Part shown: positions 10,739-21,087 of the stretch, one piece after another | How the letters are laid out: every line of letters starts with the position of its first letter | Numbering within the stretch: position 1 is the stretch's first letter | The notes under the pieces: model-generated | Database searches by the model: none | Told to the model about the DNA's origin: nothing | Seen by the model: the letters and a program-made list of their open reading frames with translations, nothing else | Translations under genes and position numbers: made by a program | From: Diploptera punctata | Lineage: Eukaryota > Arthropoda > Insecta > Blattodea > Blaberidae | Assembly: GCA_030220185.1 (NCBI GenBank) | Contig: JASPKZ010004954.1 | Span: 310,001 to 374,000 of the forward strand | DNA: 64,000 nt | Direction: 5' to 3'

Positions 10739-11154
10739 CTTCTTCTTCTTCTTCCTTCCAAGTATTAGGCCAAGGCCTGTTACGATCCTATAGAAAATTT
10801 TCCCTCCCCGGGAAATTCTCGTATAAGACTTGAAAGCATAATAATAGTCCCTTCGATTGGTTGCTGGCCAAAGGAAGGCAAGACCAGTGATGGGGCTGCC
10901 ATCTTATAGCCTCTGATCAGGCTTTTCTGGAGAAGAAAAGAAAATAAAGGAAAGAAGAAATGGAAGAAAGGAAAGACTCCCTAGCCCTCGAATGCCCTAA
11001 TAGCGTCGGGTCGAAAAAAACAAGAGTTAACCAAGAGAGGTTAGATAGTAAAGTTAAAAGAGTGCAAAACACAAGTAAGTGGAAGAAATGTTTTGCTCAG
11101 CTTGGGCACCTTGTGGTCGCTATCCACATATCCCCTAGATGAGGACCCCTGAGA
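10739..11154. other. unclassified insertion in LINE A1
   Basis: The block starts with TCTTCTTCTTCTTCCTTCC and AAGTATTAGGCCAAGGCCTG, which resembles the reverse of a family-B-type LINE 3' end (compare 28549). It then contains CTAGCCCTCGAATGCCCTAA and AGAGGTTAGATAGTAAAGTT. A 60-codon frame at 10960 has no recognisable domain. Together with the S1 copy beside it, it separates the LINE at VILPVI from its C-terminus at 11486. No clear target duplication was found. Confidence 0.45.
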
Positions 11155-11485
11155 TCCATAGTAATTCTACCCAAGGGCAGGTCTTTCACTGCAATCATAG
11201 CTTTTCCATGCTATGCTTTGCAGCTTTACTAGGGAATTATAGGTGTGGTAGCTTCCCGTTGTTTTCCACGCCGTTGAAGGATGATGATGATGATAAGGGT
11301 GATGACGATGATGATGGCCGGATGATTTTCGGGGACCGTTCGGCCATAAGCTTCCTGAAGCATGTCTTACAGGTGAGGAAAAACCCCGAAAAGAACCTCA
11401 CCCAGGAGCCTGTCCCGACCGGGAATCGAACCCGGGACCGCTGCGTGACAAGGCAGCACGCTACCTCGAGACCACAGCGGTGGAC
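11155..11485 (-). mobile_element. S1 SINE, copy c
   Basis: Reverse-complement S1. The 3' end CCATAGTAATTCTACCC is at the left, a (GAT)n tract near 11280-11310, a hairpin body, and the tRNA-like head ending AGCGGTGGAC at 11485. The B box reads GGGAATCGAACCCGGG on this strand. It sits between the unclassified block and the C-terminal part of LINE A1. Confidence 0.85.
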
Positions 11486-11785
11486 AGTTATATAATAAGA
11501 ACAGTTACGTTTCGTAGACTGCGATGGGCAGGACATGTGGCACGAATGGGGTATGAAAGAGGTGCATAGAAGCTTCTTGTAGGAAAATCAGAGGGAAAAC
11601 GCCCAGTTGGTGGACTTAGAATGAGGTGGGAGGATAACATTATTCATGATTTGAGGGAAGTAGATTATGCAGGGGATGATTGGAAAATATTAGTTCAGGA
11701 TAGGGATGTATGGAGAGCTTATGTCCGCGCGGCTAAACCTATGGATTCGATAGAGCCAGTGAGTCAGTTAGTTAGGTTTAATGGA
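11486..11785 (+). pseudogene. LINE A1, C-terminal segment
   Basis: Encodes the family-A C-terminus in two frames. VTFRRLRWAGHVARMG-type sequence precedes KLLVGKSEGKRPVGGLRMRW, and MRWEDNIIHDLREVDYAGDD is followed by WKILVQDRDVWRAYVRAAKP. The element ends near a (GTTA)-rich tail, CAGTGAGTCAGTTAGTTAGG. This end is the reference for the shorter family-A tails elsewhere in the window. Confidence 0.85.
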
Positions 11786-12058
11786 AATAGTGAATTACCT
11801 TTTTACACACTTTATATTAGCTTGACCTGTATCTGTCTATGTAACGGAATCTTTCAACACAATTTTCACCCACTTAAAAATATTGGATCGACTTGAAACT
11901 TTGTATACTTTAAAGGACCAATGACAATACAATAATTTCTAAAATGTTTTCTAAGATCCTGGCCAGGATCATCAGGACATAAAATAAATAATGACTGATA
12001 TAATAGGTTGCGGACTTATCGACGTTTTAGTCCATCGTTGTAAGAAATTAATATTATA
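11786..12058. other. no recognisable feature
   Basis: Nothing recognised between the LINE tail and the tRNA-like gene. Confidence 0.4.
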
Positions 12059-12059
12059 T

Positions 12060-12150
12060 CCTCTGGTAGCTCAGTTGGTAGAGCGGTGGACTGTAGTGGT
12101 ATATAATTTCAGTAATCCATAGGTCGCTGGTTCAAATCCTGCCCGTAGGA
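12060..12150 (+). tRNA. tRNA-Tyr(GTA)-like gene with intron
   Basis: A box TAGCTCAGTTGGTAGAGCG and B box GGTTCAAATCC are intact. The anticodon loop reads CTGTAG, giving anticodon GTA. An intron of about 16-18 bp follows one base after the anticodon, before ATCCATAGG, the position and sequence style of eukaryotic tRNA-Tyr genes. Six of seven acceptor pairs form (position 4-69 is C-T, 5-68 a wobble) and one T-stem pair is mismatched (51-63, T-T). The discriminator is A. A run of eight T follows at 12151, a good pol III terminator. The two mismatches suggest a pseudogene or a diverged functional copy. Confidence 0.8.
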
Positions 12151-12158
12151 TTTTTTTT
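12151..12158 (+). terminator. pol III T-run terminator
   Basis: Eight consecutive T directly after the discriminator base of the tRNA-Tyr-like gene. Confidence 0.7.
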
Positions 12159-12338
12159 AGAAGAGTGTTACTTTTAGCTCGTACTACAATATAAACGAAT
12201 TTAAAGATATTTAATTTTTATCTTATTCTGTAAAATATTAATGACAATTTTGTATACTTACCACATTGTAATTTATCCAAAAAAATATGAGAAGGATACG
12301 ATTAACTGTAACTATCTATCTATATTAAAGTATTCAAA

Positions 12339-12343
<5 letters not shown>

Positions 12344-12388
<45 letters not shown>
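12344..12388. repeat. (TA)n microsatellite
   Basis: Pure TA run. Confidence 0.95.
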
Positions 12389-12390
<2 letters not shown>

Positions 12391-12473
12391 GTGCCTAGAC
12401 ACTAAAAATATCGTAAGCAATTAAATTTTCATGGGATTCCGGTTTCTGACAATCAATTAAACTAAAAATTAAA

Positions 12474-12942
12474 AAAATAAATAATAGTTTAAAAAACTAA
12501 AACAACATGCTTTATTAGAAAACCGAACTAAAAAATGAAAAATAATTTTCATTTCCAACACGCTTGGGATAAAACTGAAGCGGTCAACAAATCTAGAATA
12601 AAACTTGAGTTATCTACAAAAAAAAACATAATTTGCCATCAAATGTTTCGAGTTTTTTTTATGGTTTTTACGTTTTCTTCTTAGATACTTTACTTTTACC
12701 AATATCTGTTTATTATCAAATACATTAATTGATATAGAGCATCCCACGCTTTTGATGGTAAAATTATTGTTTTTGTAGATAACTCTAGTTTTATTATAGA
12801 TGTGTTGGAGATGATTTTTTTGTTTGCCACTTTAATTTTATCCCAAGCGTGTTGGAAATTAATATTATTTTAATTTTTTTAGTTCGCTTTTGTAATAAAG
12901 CGTGTGGTTTTAGTTTTTTAACTGTTATTTATTTTTCCTTGC
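12474..12942. mobile_element. foldback element with about 150-bp inverted repeats
   Basis: The left arm AAATAATAGTTTAAAAAACT..CCAACACGCTTGGGATAAAA..GAGTTATCTACAAAAA is mirrored by TTTTTGTAGATAACTC..TTTTATCCCAAGCGTGTTGG..AGTTTTTTAACTGTTATTT. The arms enclose about 140 bp with no coding potential. Arm divergence indicates age. It may be a non-autonomous DNA transposon; no target duplication was resolved. Confidence 0.7.
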
Positions 12943-13591
12943 ATCCTTCATTTAAACATGTCTGTCACAATAACGGTACTCGTCTAGCATGACCAAGAAA
13001 ATGACATTGGTATTAGCGATACACGAATCCAAAAGAAAACTACAATTCAAAGTTTAGTAAGGAAAGTATAAAGGCGACAGAAGTGATCACATATGCTACT
13101 TTGTAAAAATAAGGTAAGTGGGTCAAAAGCAGTACCTGTGACAGAAAGGAACTTCAACATTCGCAAACTCTTGAAATATACATGAGCAACTAAAAGTGTT
13201 TAAAAATGGACAAACACCCACTTTATAAAAAAGAGTTTTCATGAGCCGTTTTAGCGCTCAGTTTTCAGTATGGGACAAAGTTTAGTCTGATAACTTAGAG
13301 AGTCTCACTAAAATGTTGTAACAGGATCCATCAACTTCTTTTCGAGATGAGTTTTTTTTGTTGGTAAAGTTTTGTAATTCAGCTGCCACCCGATACGCGA
13401 AATGTTGTAAACGAATTTTGGGCTCATTATTCTTATGTTCCATTCACGCAGCTGAGTTACAAACTTTATGGGAAACTTGTCACCAGGAATGCGTCAGCGT
13501 AATAAAAGTTGAAGGTGTATTACATCCGGAAGTTATGTTGAACAACGATAAAGCTAAAAACCGACGATTTCAATCCCAGGCAGTTAAAACT
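12943..13591 (+). other. unrecognised sequence, weak open frame
   Basis: Mostly featureless. A frame from 13358 (CNSAATRYAKCCKRILGSLF onward) runs into the LINE insertion at 13606. Removing the LINE and one 14-bp duplicate extends it only slightly past 15332 before a stop. I do not recognise the product; it may be an older transposon. Confidence 0.35.
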
Positions 13592-13605
13592 ATTTCCCAA
13601 TGTCA

Positions 13606-15318
13606 TCATCATCATCATCTTCATTCATGGACTAGGTCTGTTGACCCGTTCCGACTTCAGCCCATCCCTTTCTAGGTCTGCCCACATCTCGGGTGCCTTT
13701 AGGTTTGTATTTTGTTATTTGTTTTGGATATCTATCTTCATTCATTCTGTCTATGTGTTGCTTCCATTTTTGTCTATATGTATCCATTTTATCAGTTATT
13801 GCAAATATTTCAAGTTCCTGTCTTATTTCTGTGTTCTTGATTCTGTCTTCCTTAGTGCACCCTTTAACAGATCTCAAAAATTTCATTTCTGCCGCCGTTA
13901 TCCTACTTAGGTCTTGTTTTTTATGTATCCAGGCTTCTGAACCATAGAGCAGTACTGGTACTGCCAACATTTTATAAAATTTCAGTTGGGTCTCTCTTCT
14001 TGTTTGTTATTTAGTGTTCGTTTTATCGTACCACATATTCCCTGGAATTTTGCTATTTTATTATTTAATCATTATCATAATTAAATGAAATGTCACATCC
14101 TAGATAATTGAGATGGTTCACCTGTTCTATGATTTTGTTTTCTATTACTATTTCGATCTGATTTGATTTTTCCCTTGGAATGCCATTACCTTAGTTTTTT
14201 CTATGGATATTTTGAGATTATATTGTTCACATATATTATGTAGTTTAAAAATATTCCTCTGAAGTTCGTCTTCTGTATTGCTATTATTACCTGGTCATCA
14301 GCGTATAATAATGTTTTCATGTAGTGTGTTTTATCTAATTTTATTCCTTTATTTGTTTCTTCGTTCCATTTTTTATTATATCATTGATGTATAGGTTAAA
14401 TAAAACTGGAGAGATACTGCATCCTTGTTTAACTCCTTGATTAGTATGAATTTTATTTTTACTTACTTCATTTCTAGTTTTATAACAAAATTTGTGTTCC
14501 AGTACAAACTCTTTATAGCTGCTATTAAGTGTTTCGGAATTCCTTTTTCTTTTAAAATTGTCCAGAGTTTTCCTCTGTCTACTTTATCAAATGCCTTGAC
14601 AAAATCAATAAAAGCTATGTGTGTTTCCATGTTATATTCTCTTCTTTTGTTTATAAATTCTTTTATCGTAAATATATTATCCATACATGAACGCCCTGGT
14701 CTGAATCCACTTTGTTCTTCTGTTAACATTACCTCTGTTATTTGTTTTAATCTAAATGTTAAGATTCTTGAGTATATTTTATAGCCTGCAGTTAAAATGC
14801 TTATTCCTCTGTAGTTGTTGCAGTCTTTACGTTCTCCTTTCTTAAAAATAGATTGTACTATTGCTGTTGTCCAGGTTTCTGGTATTGTTGCTTGTTTCCA
14901 ACATAAATTAAAAAAATGTAATAATCTCAGTTTTAAAAAAATTCCTCCATATTTTATTAATTCCATATTAATTCCGTCTATTCCAGCTGCCTTTCTGTTC
15001 TTTGTTGTTTTCAGTACTTCTTCTAATTCTTCCATTGTTATCATATCTATTCCTATCTCACACTCATATATGTTATCTTTAGTTATTTTATTTTCATTAT
15101 ACCACAGTTTTTTATAATGTTCTTCCCATTGTTTCTCCTCAATTGCATTGATCTGTATTGTATCTTTTTCTTGTTTATTTAGATGTTTCATTACTTTATA
15201 GGCTATTTTTTGCTGCCCATGTATATCGTATTCTAGTCTGCTTATATATCTATCCCAACTGACTTTGTGTGCTTTTTTAATTTCTCTTTTGGCTATTGCA
15301 CTTTTATGTTTGTAATCA
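13606..15318 (-). pseudogene. LINE B1, 5'-truncated, minus strand
   Basis: A 1,713-bp family-B LINE flanked by the 14-bp duplication ATTTCCCAATGTCA (13592-13605 and 15319-15332). The minus-strand frame 15191-14463 encodes RT fingers and palm: KNRKAAGIDGINMELIKYGG, YRGISILTAGYKI, GFRPGRSCMDNIFTIKE and FIDFVKAFDKVDRGKLW. The YADD region (about 14290-14400) is frameshifted. The C-terminal frame 13970-13632 reads AVPVLLYGSEAW..AAEMKFLRSVKGCTKEDRI..KPKGTRDVGRPRKGW. The 3' end carries the family's (GAT)n tail, seen here as CATCATCATCATC. The endonuclease is missing. Confidence 0.9.
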
Positions 15319-15332
15319 ATTTCCCAATGTCA

Positions 15333-15865
15333 CTTTACCAAATTCCTTTTGTGAGATTTGTGGCAGCTTTCCTTAACCCATTCCCTTCATGTTTAAATGT
15401 TCAATAAATTTCCCCAGAAACCAGAATTAAGTCACCGTAATTATATTGTCAATTTTCAGACATTCAAAACAAACAAAATATAACGGTACTTGAAATTATG
15501 ATAAGTGCGAAAGTCAAAACACATTCATCTACTGTTCATAAATGTTAACAACAGATTGCCCTGCTAAGGGATGCACAAAATATTGCAAGATATATAACAG
15601 GCAGTGTTAAGTGAGTGTACCTTGTCTTTTGAGTTGAATGGATAAATGGAAGAAGTGTTCAACCCCTTTACCTAAAATTAAAATTAAAGATTCTAGAAAT
15701 TAAATAATTGTACGTTTTATTTTTATTAGAAACCCAGAAACTCTCTAGCAGCAAATATACTGCTTACTCCCGGACGATAAAAAAGTTTTAAAATATTTAA
15801 TTCTAAATAAACTCCACTCCTAACGATATGATTTTGCTGATTTATAAAATTATCTTTAGTTTGAC
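15333..15865. other. no recognisable feature
   Basis: AT-rich; nothing recognised. Confidence 0.4.
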
Positions 15866-16707
15866 TATTTATTCATGTCAATGACCAATAGCGTTTCAAT
15901 GAATTTTGATTTACAAACAATCACAGTCGTGTTTAACCTGGAATTTATCAAATGGGTTTATCATAAGTAATGCCACGAGTGATTTCCAAATTATCGATAA
16001 ATTCACGACTCACGAAGTGAGGAGTGAATTTATCTAGAGAATTTGGAAATCAAGAGTGGCATTTGTTAGGACTATATAACAAATTAAATTAAGCTGTTTA
16101 CTTACAAATCATTATTTAACTATAGTTATTTTAAAATATTTATATATTTAATGTAAACGGCGATGTTTGAAAACAAATGAGAAACGATAGGTGCGCTTCA
16201 TCTGCTTCCTTTGTTTATCACTGCAACCTGATCATATTATTTATTGCCAAAGGAACGCAATATTGTAAGAATGCTATATAGTGGAGAAAAAATGAAACAC
16301 ATCAAACTGTATATTAATACATTTCTGATCGTTTCTGATGTCTTATGATGTAAATATGACAATTATATTTTTCTGGATTATTACCTGGGGAAAAAAATAC
16401 ATTTAAGAAAGTGCAAACAGTGGTTTCTTTTTTTGGTAGTGTAATCAATTGCTACAAATGTTTTTATATACGTGTTGACATTCATGCACTATATATACAA
16501 TATGGTAGCCGTATTTCTCACAGGCTCAGTCACTGCAAAATAATGGCCAGACCTGTTCAGAATATTAAAAAGGAGGAGCTTTCTTTAATATGGTAATTAT
16601 AACACTGATAAATATTTCGTGAAACACGACTCTGATTGGTTGTAAAACAGAAATCATTGAAACGTGATTGGTCATTGACTCCCATTTGGGGCATGAGTTA
16701 AATAGTC
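15866..16707 (+). repeat. palindromic repeat X, copy X1 (with both terminal repeats)
   Basis: The most complete X copy. The left end (GACTATTTATTC, ATGTCAATGACCAATAGCGT, TTCAATGA..CACAGTCGTGTTT) is an inverted copy of the right end (AAACACGACTCTGATTGGTT..CATTGAAACGTGATTGGTCA..GTTAAATAGTC), about 90-100 bp each. Inside lies a 110-bp palindrome from ATGCCACGAGTGATTTCC (15971) to GGAAATCAAGAGTGGCAT (about 16062). A constant block follows with TTTAATGTAAACGGCGATGT, ATTATTTATTGCCAAAGGAA and AAAAAGGAGGAGCTTTCTTT. No open frame. It looks like a non-autonomous foldback transposon. Confidence 0.75.
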
Positions 16708-17368
16708 ATATTAAAGAAAGCTCCTCCTTTTTAACATTATGAATAGGCCAGAGTATTATTTTGCAATAAAATCTCTCTAAGAAATACGGATACCAGATTG
16801 TACAGGGCTTCCAATATAAAACCGGACACGCCTCACGGGGTTTCACCCGTCAGGCTGCGCTCTCTCCTCGTCCGCATTTCACTCTGCCAGCCGCAGGGTG
16901 TCCGGTTTTATACTGGAAACCCTATATATATAGTGCACGAATGTGCTTGCGGTAAATAATAGAAAAACATTTGTAGTATTCGACTATACCACAATAAAAA
17001 TAAACCACTGTTTACACTTTCTTGAACGTATTATTTCCCAGGAATTTACGTTCCAAAAAATATAATTTACATCATAGGATATCAGAAATTAATTCATAAT
17101 CTATAAAAGTGGTTATAAACAATTTGATGTGTTTGATTTTTTCTTCACTAGGGTGAATTCTTACAATATTGCGATCCTTTGGCAATAAATAATATGATCT
17201 GCTTGCAGTGATTCAAAAGTGAAGCATAACAAACATTTCTCATTTGCTTTGAAACATCGCCGTTTACATTAAATATATAAATATTTTGATATAACTACAT
17301 TTAGGTAATGATTTGTGAGTAAACTGCTTAATTTTATTCGTTAAATAGTCTTAGCAAATGCAACTATG
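16708..17368 (-). repeat. palindromic repeat X, inverted copy X1'
   Basis: A reverse-oriented X joined tail to tail with X1. It runs from AAAGAAAGCTCCTCCTTTTT (16714) through CAATAAATAATATGATCTGC and AACATCGCCGTTTACATTAA to CGTTAAATAGTCTTAGCAAA. The central palindrome is lost at its outer end. A 121-bp MITE sits within it at 16803-16923. X1 and X1' together form a 1.5-kb imperfect inverted repeat. Confidence 0.75.
16803..16923. mobile_element. short MITE (about 121 bp) inside X1'
   Basis: The ends CAGGGCTTCCAATATAAAAC, continuing CGGACAC, and GTGTCCGGTTTTATACTGGA, continuing AACCCT, form inverted repeats of about 26 bp. The interior is GC-rich and also self-complementary in part. TA flanks the left end, and the right flank is TATATA. 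The CAGGG..-type terminus recalls the mariner-like elements at 24819 and 59795. Confidence 0.7.
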
Positions 17369-17584
17369 ATAATTAAATAATATATCTCAAGTTTAGTTTC
17401 GAGAAATCAAAACTGCGGCTGCTAAAGAGTTGAAAATGTTTCCATTAAAATTTCAGCTTGCAGTTTATCTCCCCCGACATTAAAAAAATGTTGTTTGCAT
17501 ATAAAATTTACATTGCAATATTTAATATATCTTTACCTCTTTATAATTAGTATAGTGTATATCTATATTGTCAAATATATATTT
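17369..17584. other. no recognisable feature
   Basis: AT-rich; nothing recognised. Confidence 0.4.
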
Positions 17585-17637
17585 ATGCTGGTTCACTAGA
17601 AGAGATGGCCTCATGGCCTTAACTCTGACAGAATAGA

Positions 17638-17696
<59 letters not shown>
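17585..17696 (+). mobile_element. CR1-like LINE 3' tail with (ATT)n
   Basis: CACTAGAAGAGATGGCCTCA, then TGGCCTTAACTCTGACAGAA and about 60 bp of ATT repeats. The same GGCCTTAACTC..CCAG 3' terminus occurs at 36055-36080 and, inverted, at 48735 and 52440. It is therefore the 3' end of one LINE family, here reduced to its last tens of bases. Confidence 0.65.
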
Positions 17697-17697
<1 letters not shown>

Positions 17698-17699
17698 CC

Positions 17700-18165
17700 A
17701 TCAGTTTCAAGCTATTTGTGGTACAATAAATAGAACATTGAATAATGAAGCCCATAAACAAACAAAATTAAAATTTTATAAAATAATGGCTGTCCCTGTC
17801 CTTTTGTATGGGAGTGAATCTTGGATTACCACTACCAAACAAGAAAGTAAAATCCAAGCAGCCGAGATTAAATTTTTAAGAAGAATAAAAGGCTGCACTA
17901 AAATGGACCAGATAAAAAACGAGGATATCCGCGAAGAACTGCAGATCTACTCCATAAAAGAAAAGATATTTAACAACAAGATACAGTGGAAAGAACATGT
18001 AGAAAGAATGGAAGAAAGTAGATTCCCAAATAAAATCTTCCATTATATTCCAAGAGGAAGAAGAGATGTCGGACGTCCTCGGAAGAGATGGTCTTAGATC
18101 TAATAGTGAAAACGGAACAGGCAACTCTTGCCTAAACCAGGAAGTGAAGAAGAAGAAGAAGAAGA
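17700..18165 (+). pseudogene. LINE B2, 3' end
   Basis: A 5'-truncated family-B tail beginning in FQAICGTINRTLN and running through 17738-18097: MAVPVLLYGSESW, QAAEIKFLRRIKGCTKMDQI, NEDIREELQIYSI and IPRGRRDVGRPRKRW. It ends with AACGGAACAGGCAACTCTTG and a (GAA)n tail. It starts immediately after an ATT microsatellite, a likely landing site. The C-terminal frame itself is unbroken, but the RT is absent. Confidence 0.85.
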
Positions 18166-18934
18166 TTATTATTTTCCAACTTTGTTGATTAACGACCTCA
18201 ACCTCACTTTTGATAAACAAATAATGTTACATGCCGGGTTTTGTTGCGAAAATAAAAAACTGGCGGCCTATAAAACGTTTAGGTAACTTCCATTTCATTG
18301 ATTTTCTAAGATTGTCTCTCTCATCTCATTTTAATGACATGTATTGTGACTTTCGTTGCGAAACAACTAAAATTTCGGTTGATAAAGCTATTTTTTTATT
18401 TTTGCTTTGGGTTAACCCCTACTTCTTATGTTAAATAATGATCCGATTTTTCTAGCTGAGGAATTCTATTTTAATATTCCTAGAAATTCATCATCGTTTT
18501 GGATGCCTAGTTAATAGGATTATTGAAGATTTGAAAAAATAATTATTTTCAATGGCATGACCTCAATCCTTCGGAATTCGCTGATGCAAAATGTGAATGA
18601 ACCGTTCGTATTGTGAGCTATTTTAATTTCAAATAATTTGTCCAGTTAATTTATTCTTGAATTTTTAAGTAGGCTACAGTCCGTTTTCTTTATTATTTGA
18701 ATAGAATATTATGACAATGAAGTGCGTAATATGCATTCTTGTAGTATAAAACCTAACTCATAGATGGTGCTAATATTTTTGTTGATTGTTTTATTGAGAC
18801 TTCATTGTTATATTAGTAATCCATATAGCTGTGATATTTCTATAAACGTTAAGTTTTTGTTGTTGATGATGAAAAATATTATATATATGCAATTTTTCTG
18901 TTCGCTAGAAATTATGGGAGGTCATTATGTATGC
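18166..18934. other. no recognisable feature
   Basis: AT-rich; no coding or RNA signal recognised. Confidence 0.4.
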
Positions 18935-19425
18935 AGTTGTTTCCTTACATTTTTAGGACTGTTATTCTCCCAGTTGTGTGGATGGGTGTTATAGGCTCTT
19001 GTTTGAAGGGGGAGACGGGATTACGAGTATTTGTAAATAGAGTTCTTATGAACATTTTTGGACCAAAGAGAGATGAACACACAGGTGAATGGAGAAGACT
19101 ACTTAATAGTGAGCTAGTGGTCTTCATACAAAGCCAGATATAATAAGAACAGTTAAGTCTCGTAGACTGCGATGGGCAGGACATGTGGCACGAATGGGGG
19201 AATGAAAGATGTGCATGGAAGCTTCTTGTAGGAAAATCAGAGGGAAAACGTCCAGTTGGTAGACCAATAATCAGGTGGGATAATAACATTAACAATGATT
19301 TGAGGGAAGTCGATTATACAGGGGATGATTGGAAAACATTGGCTCAGGATAGGGATATATGCGGAGCTTATATCCGCGCGGCCATGAACCTACGGGTTGG
19401 ATAGTACCAGTGAGTGTGTGTTAGT
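18935..19425 (+). pseudogene. LINE A2, 3' end
   Basis: A 5'-truncated family-A tail: RTVILPVVWMGV, FGPKRDEHTGEWRRLLNSEL, a frameshift near 19143, GQDMWHEWGNERCAWKLLVG, then LREVDYTGDDWKTLAQDRDI ending RAAMNLRVG at 19401. It ends at GATAGTACCAGTGAGTG. Only the C-terminal domain is present. Confidence 0.85.
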
Positions 19426-19948
19426 AAATAACAGTATTATTTTTTTATTATTCACTTAAAGAAAATCCAATATTTCTAATCATTGTTATTAGGCTATTAG
19501 GATTTTTATATATAATTACCAATTCTCAGTTTATATCTGAACTGTGCAGATATGTGACTTTTATAACACCCTGTTCTCCGTGTCCTAGTCCCCTCCTTGT
19601 TATTATCCTATCCCTCTCCCTCTTCCTGTTACGACATTGTACACATGGAACTGCGCTGTAGCATACCTTAGGAATCAGCGTTTCGTCAGATTTGGTTCGC
19701 AACGGGCCTTCGGTCGATATTTCAAAAGTTTAATCCTTGCTTTATTATGGTAGGGCATTTATAGATAAAAAGCGTGATGTAAACCAATATAAAAGTTATG
19801 ATTCGCTTCTTCGGAAACATTTATATTTTTTATTTATGGACGCTTTTAACATCTCAGATCAATTAGCGTCTATTTAGTTATCACGCCTATGTATACCTTT
19901 TATTTATACTTACAATACTTTGAAATATGAAATAATGAATATGATATA
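19426..19948. other. no recognisable feature
   Basis: Nothing recognised. Confidence 0.4.
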
Positions 19949-19956
19949 GTAATGAA

Positions 19957-20280
19957 TAGGGCTAAAAAAAGTATTGGTTATAGGCTAGGCTGCATCGTAC
20001 TTAGACCGCTATGTTTACAAACTGCACGTTGGCACGCGCTACACGGAACAGACTTCTAGTACAGTCCGCTTTGTCTAGGAATGGACTCATCTTTGCATAA
20101 TTTTTGTTTCGGCATTCTGATACGATTACAAGTCACGTAAATTGGTTTATTACTGAGGAGAGTCGAACATACACACTCACCGCTCCGAGCAGGCAGTGGA
20201 GACTCGACAAAGACACGCATTTTATAAACATTGTGTATAAAAAAATATTACTATCCTGATACCGCTTTTTTTCAGCCCTA
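19957..20280. mobile_element. hAT-like MITE
   Basis: A 324-bp element with terminal inverted repeats: TAGGGCTAAAAAAAGTATTG left, ATACCGCTTTTTTTCAGCCC then TA right. An 8-bp duplication GTAATGA(A/T) lies at 19949-19956 and 20281-20288 with one mismatch. The 8-bp target and TAGGG-type ends fit hAT. A partial second copy lies at 53480-53695. No transposase. Confidence 0.75.
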
Positions 20281-20439
20281 GTAATGATATACAAAAAGTC
20301 AACACACACAATCTATTAAATGCGATATAAGTAAATATCAATAAAGCTAAATACGGATTGAAGTAATTGCCAAATTCAAACATCTTTCCACAATAATTAA
20401 ATAGGGTATAAGATGCAGAAATAAATTAAACATAGGCTA

Positions 20440-20965
20440 ACATTGGAAACGTCAGCTAATTTGCTGCACAGAGATCTGTCATCCCACCTCATTTCAAAAT
20501 ACGAAAAACTAAAAATATATAAAATCATTTTTCTCCCACTTATAATATAAGTATGCGAAATATGGTCTCTTGCTTTAAGGGAAGAAAAAAATACAAATAT
20601 TCGAGAATAAAGAATTACAATTTTTTTGAACCAAAGTGAGATGAAGAGACAGTTGAATGAAGAAAAAAATATAAGTAATCTTCTTAATCTTTATGGGAAA
20701 CCAGAAATAGTGAAGTGTCGTAGGCTGCGATGGACACGACATGTAGCATTAATGGGACATGAAAACTTCTTGTAGGAAACATGAAGTGATGCGCCCAATA
20801 CGTAGGGCAAAAATGAGATGGGAATATAACATTTACTATGTTTTGAGGAGGTAAACTACACAGGATATGACTGGAAGATTTTAGTTTAGGATGGGGATAT
20901 ATGGAGAGCTCATTTTCGCGCGAGCATGATCCCCCGGATTCGATATTGCCAGTAAGTTAGTTTTA
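20440..20965 (+). pseudogene. LINE A3, 3' end, heavily decayed
   Basis: Translated pieces include SKYEKLKIYKIIFLPLII, RRLRWTRHVALMG and a WEYNIYYVLRR-like stretch, ending near GGATTCGATATTGCCAGTAA. It aligns by eye with LINE A2 and the end of A1 but has many stops and a deletion, so it is older than A2. Confidence 0.75.
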
Positions 20966-21019
20966 GCATTTTATTTGACGATTGATGAAAACCAGTAATA
21001 AAACCTGAGTCATATTGCT

Positions 21020-21087
21020 CGGGATTGAAACCCAGGACCTTCCGAATAAGAGAATCAGACGCTACCGCTTGACCCAACTCGCTCATT
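21020..21087 (-). mobile_element. tRNA-like SINE head
   Basis: On the minus strand: GCGAGTTGGGTCAAGCGGTA (A-box-like), then TCTGATTCTCTTATTCGGAA and a B box, GGGTTTCAATCCCGAGC. The fold resembles a tRNA, with a mutated B box. It has no CCA and no T-run in the expected place. It is most likely the head of a SINE. Confidence 0.5.

Noticed and set aside
13358..13675. Host exon
   Set aside because: The frame runs into the tail of LINE B1, and joining across the LINE gives only a short extension before a stop. No splice context or family match.
17522..17761. Frame with a poly-Asn run
   Set aside because: Produced by an ATT microsatellite between a LINE tail and LINE B2.
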